Below, one piece after another: positions 29,384-37,974 of a DNA stretch of 64,000 nucleotides. Each line of letters opens with the position of its first letter. The first letter of the stretch is position 1. This DNA is from Prochlorococcus marinus XMU1408. GTDB taxonomy: Bacteria; Cyanobacteriota; Cyanobacteriia; PCC-6307; Cyanobiaceae. The notes beneath the pieces are model-generated. The model did not search any database. It had not been told where the DNA came from and worked only from the letters and a program-made list of their open reading frames with translations. The stretch lies in assembly GCF_003208055.1 (NCBI RefSeq), contig NZ_QJUE01000005.1:186001-250000 (forward strand), written 5' to 3'. The position numbers and the translations under genes were made by a program.

Positions 29384-29650
29384 TACAAAGAAGCAAATAC
29401 GAATGTATCAAAACAACTATTAAAATACAAAGCTAGAAGTATTAATATTTTTTTAATCTCATTAAATTTAAGTTACAAAATTGCTTATTTCTTTTGCTTA
29501 TAATTAAACCAGCCAAATCAACCCAGACAAAAATCATTCGAAAAATATTTTATATTAGACACAACTCAAATCTTATGCAATTAACTAATTATGATAAAAA
29601 TAAAAATCTACAAATCCTATTGGCCAACTTCCATTCCAATCTAACTTAAA

Positions 29651-31060
29651 TTGTCAAAACAAAAACAAACAAATAAAATTCATATTGTACTCGGACTAGG
29701 TACCTCAGGAATAAATGCAGCAAAACTCCTTATATCAGAAGGCAAAGACGTTTTAGTATTAGAAAACAATTCAAATAAAAAACTCTTAGATATATCTAAT
29801 AAACTTAAATCAGAAGGAATTGAAGTAATTTTACTAGGGGAACCACTTCATATTAATCATTTCACCCCATGGATGGATAGAATTTCTTCAATTGTTGTCA
29901 GTCCAGGAATAAACTGGGAGAACATAGCGCTAAGAAAATTAAGAAGTAAAAATATCAAAATGCAGGGAGAAGTTGAATTAGCATGGGAAAGATTAAATCA
30001 TATCCCTTCTATTGGTATTACAGGAACTAATGGAAAAACTACCGTCACAAATATGCTTCATCATATTCTTAAATTAAATGGTTTAAACACTGATATGGGA
30101 GGGAATATAGGGAAAGCTTTATCGCAAATTGCTTTAGAAATCAAACATACAAATCATCAAAGGTTAAACTGGCTAGTTTTAGAGTTAAGCAGTTATCAAA
30201 TAGAAGGATCACCAAAATTATGTCCTAACATAGGGATATGGACAACATTTTCTCCTGATCATTTAGAAAGACATAATGATATAGATACTTATTTCAAAAT
30301 CAAACGAAGTCTGTTAGAGAAATCATCCATTCGTATATACAACTCTGATGACCAATATTTATTAAGTAGAAGGAAAGAATTGCCAGAAGGAATATGGGTT
30401 GGAATAAATAAACAATCCTCATATTCTCATCATCCAAAATTCTGGATCGATCAAAAAGGCTATATTTTTGAAAATCAAAAAGAACTCTTTCACATTTCCA
30501 TTCTAAAAATCCCTGGCAAACACAACTTGCAAAACCTACTTCTTGTGACCGCAGCAGCAAGAGAAATAGGTCTTGATCATTTATCTATAGCTAAAGCTAT
30601 AAATTCATTTAAGGCAATTCCCCATCGATTAGAGTATTTGGGCAAGAAATATAACTTAAAATTTTTTAATGACAGCAAAGCCACTAATTTTGAATCCTCT
30701 ATAACTGGTCTAAAGGCTGTTCCCTATCCCACAATATTATTAGCTGGCGGTAAACAAAAACAGGGTGACTCTCTTTCTTGGGTAAAACAAATAAATAAAT
30801 CTACAAATGGTATAGTTTTATTTGGTGTTAGTGCAACAGAGTTGAAGAAAACTATATTAAAATCTTCTTACAAAAAAGAAATAATTGTAAGAGAAAATCT
30901 AGAGGATGCTACAAAAACTGCTATTGATATTGCTATTAAAACCAAATCAAAAAGTATCCTTTTATCTCCCGCATGTGCAAGTTTTGATCAATATCAAAAC
31001 TACGAAGAAAGAGGTATTCATTTTAAAAAACTAGTTAAAAAGCATGGAGTTATAAATTAA
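29651..31060 (+). CDS. murD: UDP-N-acetylmuramoylalanine-D-glutamate ligase
   Basis: Adds D-Glu to UDP-MurNAc-L-Ala in peptidoglycan synthesis. The N-terminal Rossmann region is VLGLGTSGINAAKLL. The ATP-binding motif is GITGTNGKTTVTNML. Family regions GNIGKAL, SSYQIEGS and FNDSKATNFESS are present. The 469 residues are normal. The start is TTG 29651: a stop lies 7 bp upstream in frame (29642-29644) and the conserved sequence begins at once, so TTG is the only sensible start. Confidence 0.95.
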   Translation: MSKQKQTNKIHIVLGLGTSGINAAKLLISEGKDVLVLENNSNKKLLDISNKLKSEGIEVILLGEPLHINHFTPWMDRISSIVVSPGINWENIALRKLRSKNIKMQGEVELAWERLNHIPSIGITGTNGKTTVTNMLHHILKLNGLNTDMGGNIGKALSQIALEIKHTNHQRLNWLVLELSSYQIEGSPKLCPNIGIWTTFSPDHLERHNDIDTYFKIKRSLLEKSSIRIYNSDDQYLLSRRKELPEGIWVGINKQSSYSHHPKFWIDQKGYIFENQKELFHISILKIPGKHNLQNLLLVTAAAREIGLDHLSIAKAINSFKAIPHRLEYLGKKYNLKFFNDSKATNFESSITGLKAVPYPTILLAGGKQKQGDSLSWVKQINKSTNGIVLFGVSATELKKTILKSSYKKEIIVRENLEDATKTAIDIAIKTKSKSILLSPACASFDQYQNYEERGIHFKKLVKKHGVIN

Positions 31061-31151
31061 ATTATTTTTATAATCGGTTCAAGTTGGTCGGGGATCCGCC
31101 CTTATTTATGAATTACTTTTTGATTAGTTTAAAAAAAATTTAAATGTTAAA

Positions 31152-31460
31152 ATGGATAACGATCTATCTTCACTAAATGCAATAAGCCACAAAGCGTTAA
31201 AATCCCTATTGAAAAAAGCAAAAAAAGAATTTCCATCTGTAAGTATTTCTAAAAATGAAAACATTAATGAAAATCAAGATTTCAACAATTTAATCACAGA
31301 TTGGACAGAAGCAAGCCAAAAAATATTACTCGTGTTGAATAAAGGTGAGAAAGGTTTAAATAAAGATAGAAATCCTAAAACTTTAATGGCCTTGGGTGCT
31401 ATGGGAGCGCACATAAATATGGCTTTACAAGCACTAAAAGCGACAGAATTTGATCAATGA
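31152..31460 (+). CDS. Hypothetical protein (102 aa)
   Basis: A soluble, lysine-rich helical protein with segments KALKSLLKKAKKEF and LMALGAMGAHINMALQALKA. I recognise no family. It starts at ATG 31152 and is followed by two further small unknown genes (31577 and 32044) on the same strand, so the three may be a small operon. A role in a cyanobacteria-specific process is likely but not assigned. Confidence 0.65.
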   Translation: MDNDLSSLNAISHKALKSLLKKAKKEFPSVSISKNENINENQDFNNLITDWTEASQKILLVLNKGEKGLNKDRNPKTLMALGAMGAHINMALQALKATEFDQ

Positions 31461-31576
31461 TAGTTAATAGTAATAAATTTATTACATAAGAATGAAAATC
31501 AACTAAATGTAGTTTTTAAAAAATATAATTAAATATTAAACCCTTAAAAAAAGAGGGTTATTCAAAAAATTTCATT

Positions 31577-31999
31577 TTGACCGAACAAAACCAAAATCCA
31601 CTTGATCTCGTTCCAGAGTCAATAGCTAAGTTAATGAAATCAATGTCAGGTAAAAGTAAAGGATCGATTGATGATTTAATTTATTGTCACTTATATGGTG
31701 TAGTAGGAGATTGGTACCTTTCTGAGATATCAAAAGATAGGGAAATGGCATTTGGATTTCAAATAATAAATTCTGAACCTGCTTGGGAAATGGATAATTG
31801 GTTAACTAATTCCTGCGAATGGGGGGAAATCTCGATCAAAACACTTCAAGCTCTTGTCAAAGAAAAATTTTTAAAAGAAAAAGATATTCGTTTTTTAATT
31901 ACAAGAGATTTATTTTGGGAACCTATGAAGTTTTCAGAAATCAATATTGATCAGAACACTCTTTTCTATCCAGGGACAACTGACAGAAATTTTTCTTAA
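31577..31999 (+). CDS. Hypothetical protein (140 aa)
   Basis: A soluble protein rich in tryptophan and phenylalanine (GVVGDWYLSEISKDREMAFG, SEPAWEMDNWLTNSCEWGEI, DLFWEPMKF). The start is TTG 31577; no ATG is near the beginning of the homologous-looking sequence, and an internal ATG 16 codons in would remove part of it. Family not recognised. Same strand as flanking small genes. Confidence 0.65.
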   Translation: MTEQNQNPLDLVPESIAKLMKSMSGKSKGSIDDLIYCHLYGVVGDWYLSEISKDREMAFGFQIINSEPAWEMDNWLTNSCEWGEISIKTLQALVKEKFLKEKDIRFLITRDLFWEPMKFSEINIDQNTLFYPGTTDRNFS

Positions 32000-32043
32000 A
32001 TAGTTAAATTCAATCATTCCTTACTAATTAATTTGAAATTAAA

Positions 32044-32289
32044 ATGAATGAAATCGATCCCAAAAATGATCCACTTTATTTATTAACAAAAGCTGTTGAG
32101 GAAGGACATCCTGAAGCTATCAAGAAAGTTAAAGAACGATTAGATAAATCAGATGATCCTTCCGAGATGAGATATCTAGAAGGATTACTTATACTATTAG
32201 GAGAACAACCTGGTGAACTAGAAGATCCTCCTGATTACGAAGATGATCCAGATGAGTATTGGCAAGAAAATGACTACTTTGAAGTCTAA
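32044..32289 (+). CDS. Small acidic hypothetical protein (81 aa)
   Basis: Very acidic with an Asp/Glu/Pro C-terminus (PPDYEDDPDEYWQENDYFEV) and a helical N-terminal half (LLTKAVEEGHPEAIKKVKER). It has no hydrophobic segment. Its stop overlaps the convergent EamA transporter gene by four bases. Possibly a protein-interaction adaptor, but nothing in the sequence proves it. Confidence 0.7.
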   Translation: MNEIDPKNDPLYLLTKAVEEGHPEAIKKVKERLDKSDDPSEMRYLEGLLILLGEQPGELEDPPDYEDDPDEYWQENDYFEV

Positions 32290-33152
32290 ATCAAAGCAAT
32301 ACTAACTCCAAGAAAGGACAAAATAGAATAAATAATTGTCAATGTATTTATTTTATCTCCCTCTCGCTGTGAAATAAAAATCGCAAAAACAGGAGAAAGA
32401 CTTAATAAAGTCCAACCAACTCCAATTGGCAAGAATTTAAAGACTATTTGTTGACATAATATTCCGCAATTAGTTCCTAGGAAAGTTGATAAAACTAAAC
32501 TTGAATGACTTTCTTTATTTATTGATCTATTACTAAGTAGATCCACAAAGTCATTTTTAAAAATTAAAAATAAAAATATTGATGCTGATAAAAGCCTGAC
32601 CTCGGTAGTTTGTAAAGGAGTCAAAGCAGAACTAATTAAAATTATCCTTGATAATAAAGCTGCAAAAACTGCACAAAGAACAGATCCCAACGCACAGAGA
32701 ATTCCAAGAATCTTATTTTCTCTAGAATTCTCTTGATGAAATGTATTTTGACGAACAATCATGAATAAACAAAAAGAAACAATAAAAGCACCAATCCAAA
32801 CTTTTTGAGGATAAATCTCATTAATACTGATCGTACCTACTGTAGTTGCAATTATTGGGGTTAAAGCTTCAAATGAAAGGGTTTTTCTAGTCCCTATTAT
32901 CTTTAAAGAATTTATGTATAAAGTGTCCCCTAAAGCTATTCCAATTATCCCACTTATTATCAAAACCAATATGGAACTGATATCAGAAATCCAACCTATA
33001 GTAAATACCACTGGTAAAAAGAAGATTGAGGCAAGAACATTTTTATAAATATTGATTTGTCTAGGTAATAAATTTGCAGACTCTTTCCTCCAAATGGAAC
33101 ATGCAAAAGTCCAAAAAAATACTGCTGAAATTGCCGCAAAAAAACCAATCAT
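32286..33152 (-). CDS. EamA/DMT-family transporter
   Basis: A 288-residue integral membrane protein with about ten hydrophobic helices arranged as two similar halves. This is the EamA (drug/metabolite transporter) plan, which also includes nucleotide-sugar carriers. GIIGIALGDTLYINSLKIIG in the first half is typical. The substrate is not predictable. The start is ATG 33152. A short hairpin-like stretch (AGCCC/GGGCT) separates it from the GAF gene upstream. Confidence 0.82.
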   Translation of the reverse strand: MIGFFAAISAVFFWTFACSIWRKESANLLPRQINIYKNVLASIFFLPVVFTIGWISDISSILVLIISGIIGIALGDTLYINSLKIIGTRKTLSFEALTPIIATTVGTISINEIYPQKVWIGAFIVSFCLFMIVRQNTFHQENSRENKILGILCALGSVLCAVFAALLSRIILISSALTPLQTTEVRLLSASIFLFLIFKNDFVDLLSNRSINKESHSSLVLSTFLGTNCGILCQQIVFKFLPIGVGWTLLSLSPVFAIFISQREGDKINTLTIIYSILSFLGVSIALI

Positions 33153-33247
33153 ATTTTATGATTTTTCTTAAAGTAATTCTAAAATTAATTAGATCTATCT
33201 AGCCCAAAAAAGTGGGGCTATCTTAAATAAAGCTAGTTAAAAAAAAA

Positions 33248-34009
33248 TTAACTACTTTTTTTGCATTCAGGTATATTATTTTTTTTGTTAAAATTAAGTT
33301 TCTCATCACTCCAGACTTCTAACACATCAGGGAAATGCTTCTCCATACATATATCGCAGATCCCATGACTAAAACGAATATCTGCAATTTTAGATAAATA
33401 TTTTTCTAGATGCTGCCACTCACCATCCGCATCCCTTACCTCTTTACAATAAGAGCATGTTGTTAAAATACCTTCGGTATTATGCATATGAGTTAGCGCA
33501 TCTAAAAGACGCATAGATCTTTTACGAAGTTCCAACAAGGTTACGACCTGCCTAGATAATGCCTCCATAATCTGATGCTGCTTATCGGACAAATGTCCTG
33601 GCTTTCTATCAATCACACAAAGAGTTCCAATCCGCTGATCATTTGGCGTTTGAAGTGGGAAACCAGCATATAAACGAATTTTTGGTTCCTCAACAACCAA
33701 AGGATTTGATTTAAATCGATCATCTAAGAGAGCATCCTCAATAATCAAAGGTTCTGGACTAGCAATTGCATGCGCACAAAAAGAAACATCTCTTGAAGTT
33801 TCTTTGGTCTCAAATCCACACATTGATTTAAACCATTGCCTATCTGTATCAACCAAGCTCATTAAAGAAATAGGAGTTCCACAAGTTAAAGAAGCTATTT
33901 TTGTTATGTCGTCATAACATTGCTCAGGTTGAGTACCTAAGATTCTATATTCTGCAAGAGCTCTTAGGCGCTCTTCTTCATTGCTTATTTTTGGGGCACC
34001 AAAACCCAA
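33248..34009 (-). CDS. GAF-domain protein with C-terminal cysteine motif
   Basis: A 253-residue soluble protein. A GAF domain occupies about residues 20-165 (ISLMSLVDTDRQWFKSMCG, SFCAHAIASPEPLIIEDA, YAGFPLQTPNDQRIGTLCVID). It is followed by a segment with CSYCKEVRD and later SHGICDICMEKHFPD. This CxxC...CxxC arrangement is often seen at the end of GAF/PAS sensor proteins and could bind zinc. No kinase or cyclase domain is attached, so it is probably a signalling adaptor or redox-sensing protein. Confidence 0.85.
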   Translation of the reverse strand: MGFGAPKISNEEERLRALAEYRILGTQPEQCYDDITKIASLTCGTPISLMSLVDTDRQWFKSMCGFETKETSRDVSFCAHAIASPEPLIIEDALLDDRFKSNPLVVEEPKIRLYAGFPLQTPNDQRIGTLCVIDRKPGHLSDKQHQIMEALSRQVVTLLELRKRSMRLLDALTHMHNTEGILTTCSYCKEVRDADGEWQHLEKYLSKIADIRFSHGICDICMEKHFPDVLEVWSDEKLNFNKKNNIPECKKSS

Positions 34010-34241
34010 AATTAATACCTTTATTTATGATTTAAGGATAGGAAATATAGAGCGATAAAAACGAATCTCTTCTTAATAATAAATAATTAAGTTTTTATAA
34101 GAAAAGCATCAAACAAATGAAGTTTAGCTGAATCCCGAAAGATTATCTAAAAGACAAAAAAAGACTATACATCCTACCAAAACTAGTTATTTTTTTTAAG
34201 CACCAAAGTTAAGTAAGTAATAATTTAACTACTTTTTCAAA

Positions 34242-34490
34242 TCAAAAAGTCTTAATACTCCTAATTTTAAAACTACTCTTTGTAATCAAATTGTCTTCAT
34301 TAATCTCTAACCCTTTAACACTAGATATCTGCCCTTTTAGCCCCTCTAATTGAAGTTGTTCAATCATTTGCTGAATAACCTGGCTTTCTACTAATTTCTG
34401 ATCAATCATTTCTGGGGTCATTTTCTCAAATAATTTCCCTGCTTTTGAGGCGACTACATCTGAAGCATTTGTAATTTTGAGAAGAATCAT
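34242..34490 (-). CDS. Small conserved-type hypothetical protein (82 aa)
   Basis: Begins MILLKITNASDVVASKAGKL and continues as an amphipathic helix rich in Gln/Glu/Leu (VIQQMIEQLQLEGLKGQISS). I chose ATG 34490; an ATG at 34529 would add 13 residues of hydrophobic leader that looks like read-through of upstream AT-rich DNA. No recognised domain. The pattern resembles a small protein I associate with Prochlorococcus genomes, but I cannot name it. Confidence 0.6.
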   Translation of the reverse strand: MILLKITNASDVVASKAGKLFEKMTPEMIDQKLVESQVIQQMIEQLQLEGLKGQISSVKGLEINEDNLITKSSFKIRSIKTF

Positions 34491-34597
34491 AATTAAATCT
34501 AAACTTAGATCAATTGAAATCAAATTCAATATATTTATAGTCTAATATTATATTTAATTGTAATTTGTACAATGTTAAAGAATTATATAAATGCAAT

Positions 34598-34729
34598 TCA
34601 TCTGGAAATCATTATAAAAATCTGAATAAAGGCCAAAATTATAAATAGCCAAAGCAAAGCCATCCCTATTTTATTATGGAAAGAGCCCTTCTTGTAAAAA
34701 GATGGACCCGAGCCCCAATTCCTAGACAT
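34598..34729 (-). CDS. Micro membrane protein (43 aa)
   Basis: Frame from ATG 34729 to TGA. The N-terminus is hydrophilic (MSRNWGSGPSFYKKGSFHNK) and is followed by a single hydrophobic helix (MALLWLFIILAFIQIFIMI). The glycine/serine-rich soluble end and one membrane anchor look designed, not random. It lies in the gap upstream of the 82-aa gene on the same strand. Family unknown. Confidence 0.45.
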   Translation of the reverse strand: MSRNWGSGPSFYKKGSFHNKIGMALLWLFIILAFIQIFIMISR

Positions 34730-34943
34730 TATTAAAAAGAAAATAATCTACAAAATAAGATAGCAATATATTTTTATTTTGATTACTCGAAAAATAAAAA
34801 GCAATATACTAAAAACCAGAATTTTAAACTTTCTAGAGATATGCTCAAAAGTAAAATACATATCACATAATAATTAAATTTGCTAAGGTTTATAAATCAA
34901 ACAAATTTCCAAGAGAAATTAATTTTACCCTTTAATATTAAAA

Positions 34944-35342
34944 ATGAACTCTGAAAAAGTAAAGAATCTAATTGGAAGAATTTTAATCTCAGCAATATTT
35001 ATTTATGCAATCCCTACTAAAATTATAAATTTCGAGCAAACTATTGAAGTTCTGATAAATAAGAATATACATCCAATTTTTGCAACATTTTTATTATTTT
35101 CCGCCATCATTTGCTTGATTTTTGGGTCAATCCTTTTCATGTCAGGATTTAAACAAAGGTTAGGTGCCTATCTTCTTCTAATATTTATAGTTCCAACAAC
35201 ATTTATTTTTCATTTTTCCCCTTTTCAAACAAAGTCTGTTTTAATGAATGCAGGGTTAATTGGAGGTTTAGTGCTAGGATTAAATAAAGTAACAGCCGGC
35301 TCACTAAAAGACCTTTTTAACAATCAAAAGATTCATAGATAA
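34944..35342 (+). CDS. DoxX-like membrane protein
   Basis: A 132-residue protein with four membrane helices. It begins with IGRILISAIFIYAIPTKIINF and continues with FATFLLFSAIICLIFGSILF and a third hydrophobic block LLLIFIVPTTFIFHF. The motif R.LIS..F...P.K, followed by a G-rich helix, is typical of the DoxX/YphA group. The role is poorly known; redox or respiratory partners are described for the family. It converges with the osmC pseudogene, one base apart. Confidence 0.75.
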   Translation: MNSEKVKNLIGRILISAIFIYAIPTKIINFEQTIEVLINKNIHPIFATFLLFSAIICLIFGSILFMSGFKQRLGAYLLLIFIVPTTFIFHFSPFQTKSVLMNAGLIGGLVLGLNKVTAGSLKDLFNNQKIHR

Positions 35343-35343
35343 T

Positions 35344-35782
35344 TCAGTCTATATTATTTAATTTTAAATATTCTTTATACCAATTTAATTCAATATCAAC
35401 ACATTCTTCAAGATTAAGCTTTACAGGACATTCTTCAGCAATATGTTGAAGAATTTTATATTTTTCAAGATCTATTTCCAATGACATAAAAATTTCTAAT
35501 ACTAAAGACTTTATTTTTCTAGGCCCTTCTGATGTCATTATTTTATATACATTAATCTTAATTTCACCAATATCCCAACCTCTACGTTTTGTCTCGATAC
35601 CCATAATCATTATTACACAAGTTCCCAAAGAAGATACTAATAAATCAGTTGGAGCGAAATCTTTTCCTTCCCTATCATGATCTTTGGTGCATCAGTTCAG
35701 TGAATATAACACTCCCTGAAAGAGAATACTTTGCCTCAGTTTTCAAATCTCCAAGATACTTACAACATATTTTTGTAGTCCT
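35344..35782 (-). pseudogene. OsmC-family peroxide/thiol protein, broken
   Basis: Degenerate OsmC-like gene. The downstream frame encodes APTDLLVSSLGTCVIMIMGI, GPRKIKSLVLEIFMSL and AEECPVKLNLEECVDIEL, the family's C-terminal half with both reactive cysteines. The first half is in another frame: CCKYLGDLKTEAKYSLSGS then VIFT, ending at a TGA (35675-35677). The shift lies near 35684-35702, where ACTGA is tandemly duplicated and one A of an A-run appears lost (net +4). The codon where the start should be (35780-35782) is AGG, not ATG. Three lesions indicate true decay; sequencing error cannot be fully excluded for the indels. Confidence 0.8.
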
Positions 35783-35957
35783 GAATTGAGTAAATTTTGA
35801 GTTTTTGATTTGTATAACCTGCTCTATATTTTATCTTACCGAATATTTACTCTTATCAACTACAAAACAAATTCCTTTTATTGAGATAAAATAAATATTA
35901 TAATAAATATCAATCTCACTACTATAACTGTATTAATTTCTTTTATAATCAAAATAA

Positions 35958-36326
35958 ATGACTTTTATTTCATTATTTCTTAGCCTATTAATCACTCTTA
36001 ATCCTTCTTCAATTTTCAGTTGCGATGGAGATAAATTAACTGCAGTAATAAGAAATAACTTAAATGGAGATTTCGCATTAACTAATGATCTTGAAAATAT
36101 TGATAAAGGAGCATTTGTCGTTCTTAACTGGCGAGATATAAACCTAATGCTCCCAGTATCTTTTAAAGTAGGAGACATATCCTTCACAGACAAGAAGTGG
36201 TTATGGAGTTATCAAGATGAAAAAAATGGATTAAGAATGGATAAACCCAGATTTGCTAAGCTTTTATCTGATGGAGAAATACAAGAATATACTTGTGATG
36301 CCGTTAAAGAGGAGAGGGTTTCATAA
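35958..36326 (+). CDS. Exported hypothetical protein (122 aa)
   Basis: Short hydrophobic signal-like N-terminus (MTFISLFLSLLITLNPSSIF) followed by a soluble domain with two cysteines (SCDGDKL near the start, YTCDAVK near the end) that could pair. Segments such as GAFVVLNWRDINLMLPVSF suggest a beta-rich fold. No family recognised. Probably periplasmic or lumenal. Confidence 0.65.
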   Translation: MTFISLFLSLLITLNPSSIFSCDGDKLTAVIRNNLNGDFALTNDLENIDKGAFVVLNWRDINLMLPVSFKVGDISFTDKKWLWSYQDEKNGLRMDKPRFAKLLSDGEIQEYTCDAVKEERVS

Positions 36327-36393
36327 AGAAAATGTTAAGCAGGAAATAATAAACAGTTGATATGGCTAACTATTGAGTAATCGAAAAACTTAC

Positions 36394-36588
36394 ATGATTG
36401 TCTCAAGGTCAAAGAGATTTGTATTTGTAGATGAGAGGCTAAATGTAAGAAAAAAACAAGTTTTTGTATTCGGATCAATTATTGCAAGTATTTGCTTAAG
36501 TGGTGCATTTTTAATCGCAATTTATATTGAATATCTTCATAATCCTGTCTTTCATAATTTTATTCAATCAAAAGGGATATTCCTATAA
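36394..36588 (+). CDS. Small membrane protein (64 aa)
   Basis: Basic cytoplasmic N-terminus (MIVSRSKRFVFVDERLNVRK) and one membrane helix (FGSIIASICLSGAFLIAIYI). A TTG seven codons upstream (36373) is also possible; I chose ATG 36394 because no ribosome-binding site favours the longer form. A strong terminator follows at 36629. Family not recognised. Confidence 0.55.
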   Translation: MIVSRSKRFVFVDERLNVRKKQVFVFGSIIASICLSGAFLIAIYIEYLHNPVFHNFIQSKGIFL

Positions 36589-36628
36589 ATATTAATTTAT
36601 AGGAACTAGATATTTTTATAAGAATATT

Positions 36629-36658
36629 AAAAAAGCTCTCATAAATGAGAGCTTTTTT
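36629..36658. terminator. Bidirectional terminator after hli array
   Basis: Inverted repeat AAAAAAGCTCTCAT and ATGAGAGCTTTTTT with a short AA loop: an 8-bp GC-containing stem with an A-run on one side and a T-run on the other. It serves both the 64-aa gene (plus) and the four-gene hli array (minus). Confidence 0.9.
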
Positions 36659-36675
36659 AATTAAATTAATTAGCT

Positions 36676-36795
36676 TTATATAATACCTGGAACTATCCAG
36701 CCAGTGAATCCATAATTGATGACAGCTGCGAATAAACCCATCATCGCTAATCGGCCATTCATCTGTTCAGCTGTTTTCCAATAGTTATTTTCCAT
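36676..36795 (-). CDS. hli: High-light-inducible protein (39 aa)
   Basis: One-helix chlorophyll-binding photoprotective protein. The chlorophyll a/b-binding motif is visible as EQMNGRLAMMGLFAAVI, with Glu and Asn/Arg as pigment and salt-bridge residues, ending TGWIVPGII. Its ATG shares one base with the upstream hli stop (TAATG), so translation is probably coupled. It is last of four hli genes in the array. Hli proteins associate with photosystem assembly intermediates and are controlled by the NblS pathway. Confidence 0.93.
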   Translation of the reverse strand: MENNYWKTAEQMNGRLAMMGLFAAVINYGFTGWIVPGII

Positions 36796-36941
36796 TAAAC
36801 AAAACCTGGAATAATTTGACCTGTTGTTGCATAGGCACCAACTAGAGCAATACAACCAAGTAATGCTGCGTAGCCATTAAGTCTTTCCGCAGTTGCCTTT
36901 TCAGGATCAACGTTTCTTGTGTTGTTATTTTGAGTAGACAT
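36795..36941 (-). CDS. hli: High-light-inducible protein (48 aa)
   Basis: Single-helix Hli with a hydrophilic N-terminus (MSTQNNNTRNVDPEKATA) and the motif ERLNGYAALLGCIALVGAYA, ending TTGQIIPGFV. Here the conserved Arg after Asn-Gly is replaced by Tyr (NGYAAL for NGRxAM), so pigment-binding geometry may differ from that of its neighbour. It overlaps the flanking hli genes by one base at both ends. Confidence 0.93.
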   Translation of the reverse strand: MSTQNNNTRNVDPEKATAERLNGYAALLGCIALVGAYATTGQIIPGFV

Positions 36942-37060
36942 TACACAACTCCAGGGATAAGTTGACCAGTTGTTAAATAGATTCCGGTGAGAAGAACGAA
37001 TGCCATCATGGCTGGTCTTCCAATACTTCTTTCAAGAATTGTTTTGTTAGATGGTTGCAT
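36941..37060 (-). CDS. hli: High-light-inducible protein (39 aa)
   Basis: Begins MQPSNKTILERSIGRPAMMA and ends in TTGQLIPGVV. The helix motif is ERSIGRPAMMAFVLLTGIYL, with Glu and Arg present and the usual Asn replaced by Ile. The helix and the C-terminal TTGQ-IPG tail agree with the Prochlorococcus-type Hli proteins. Overlaps the next gene as TAATG. Confidence 0.9.
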   Translation of the reverse strand: MQPSNKTILERSIGRPAMMAFVLLTGIYLTTGQLIPGVV

Positions 37061-37075
37061 GGTTAAAAAAAATTT

Positions 37076-37183
37076 TTAGAAGATACCAGGAATAATTTGA
37101 CCTGTTGTTGCATAAGCACCAAATGCTGCAACGAAGCCAAGCATTGCTGCCCAACCGTTAAACTTTTCAGCTTCAGGAGTCAT
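37076..37183 (-). CDS. hli: High-light-inducible protein (35 aa)
   Basis: First gene of the array. The start is ATG 37183 (MTPEAEKFNGWAAMLGF); a longer frame to 37300 has no Hli sequence before this Met. The motif EKFNGWAAMLGFVAAFGAYA has the Arg position as Trp, and the end is TTGQIIPGIF. It is 15 bp from the next hli gene, while the following three overlap, so all four form one operon. Confidence 0.93.
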   Translation of the reverse strand: MTPEAEKFNGWAAMLGFVAAFGAYATTGQIIPGIF

Positions 37184-37379
37184 AATGAAAAATTGATTTA
37201 TGTGAAGTAATGTAACGGAGGGTTGTATGAGGTTGGTGGTGGGCAACCGAACATAATAGTAAAAGTGATCAAACACATTAGAAAAATCTATATAAAACAA
37301 TCCAAATTCAGGCTCCGTACCACTTCCTTATGAGTTCCTCTAAAACTCCTATAATTAAACAACTTAGATTAATAAGACT

Positions 37380-37640
37380 TTGTACGATCCATCAATTGGA
37401 CAAGAATCATTAACAACAATTGATGTCGTAGGTGTACTAGTTGGTCATATCATTTTTGGTGTTGCGGCCACACTTTTAATAAATTGGAGTTGGATCCCCT
37501 TGAGTCCTCAACAAAAGCAGAGTGGTAGATCATTAAATGACATCAAAAAAAGCTGGGGCTGGGATGAAAAAGCTAAAGGCCACGATGAGTCTCTAAATCC
37601 AGAAAATAGAAAATTCTTAATCGATGATGATAATAAATAA
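37380..37640 (+). CDS. Small membrane protein (86 aa)
   Basis: One hydrophobic helix (VVGVLVGHIIFGVAATLLINW) near the N-terminus and a hydrophilic, charged C-terminal half (NDIKKSWGWDEKAKGHDESL). The start is TTG 37380: an in-frame stop is 13 bp upstream and no ATG is available. It is divergent from the hli array. Possibly thylakoid- or plasma-membrane associated. Family not recognised. Confidence 0.6.
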   Translation: MYDPSIGQESLTTIDVVGVLVGHIIFGVAATLLINWSWIPLSPQQKQSGRSLNDIKKSWGWDEKAKGHDESLNPENRKFLIDDDNK

Positions 37641-37816
37641 TCTTTTAATCATTAATAAAGTTAAATGAATTGAGTTAATGTGTATTAAAGATATAAAATT
37701 TTTTGATAAGTATATTAAACATATAAAGAAATAGAATTTTCAACTTATAGGATAATTTTTCAATATAACTTTTTCTTGCATGAACTTTGCCATAGCAATT
37801 ATTGACCTTGAATAAA

Positions 37817-37927
37817 ATGCAAATAAAAATGTCTTCTTGGAAAATAATTTATCTATGCTTATTAGTTATTTCCATAACCATCGGTTTTTTAAATAATAGC
37901 TTTAATGAATATTTTTTAATTTGTTAA
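37817..37927 (+). CDS. Micro membrane protein candidate (36 aa)
   Basis: ATG 37817 (alternative ATG 37829, MSSWK) to TAA. A single strongly hydrophobic helix (IIYLCLLVISITIGFL) is followed by NNSFNEYF. It lies between two small unknown genes in AT-rich DNA, so chance cannot be excluded. Listed because a helix of this shape is common among real small proteins here. Confidence 0.35.
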   Translation: MQIKMSSWKIIYLCLLVISITIGFLNNSFNEYFLIC

Positions 37928-37974
37928 TTAATATCTTTTCTTTAATTGACTAATATATCTATAAAAAGGAATTT

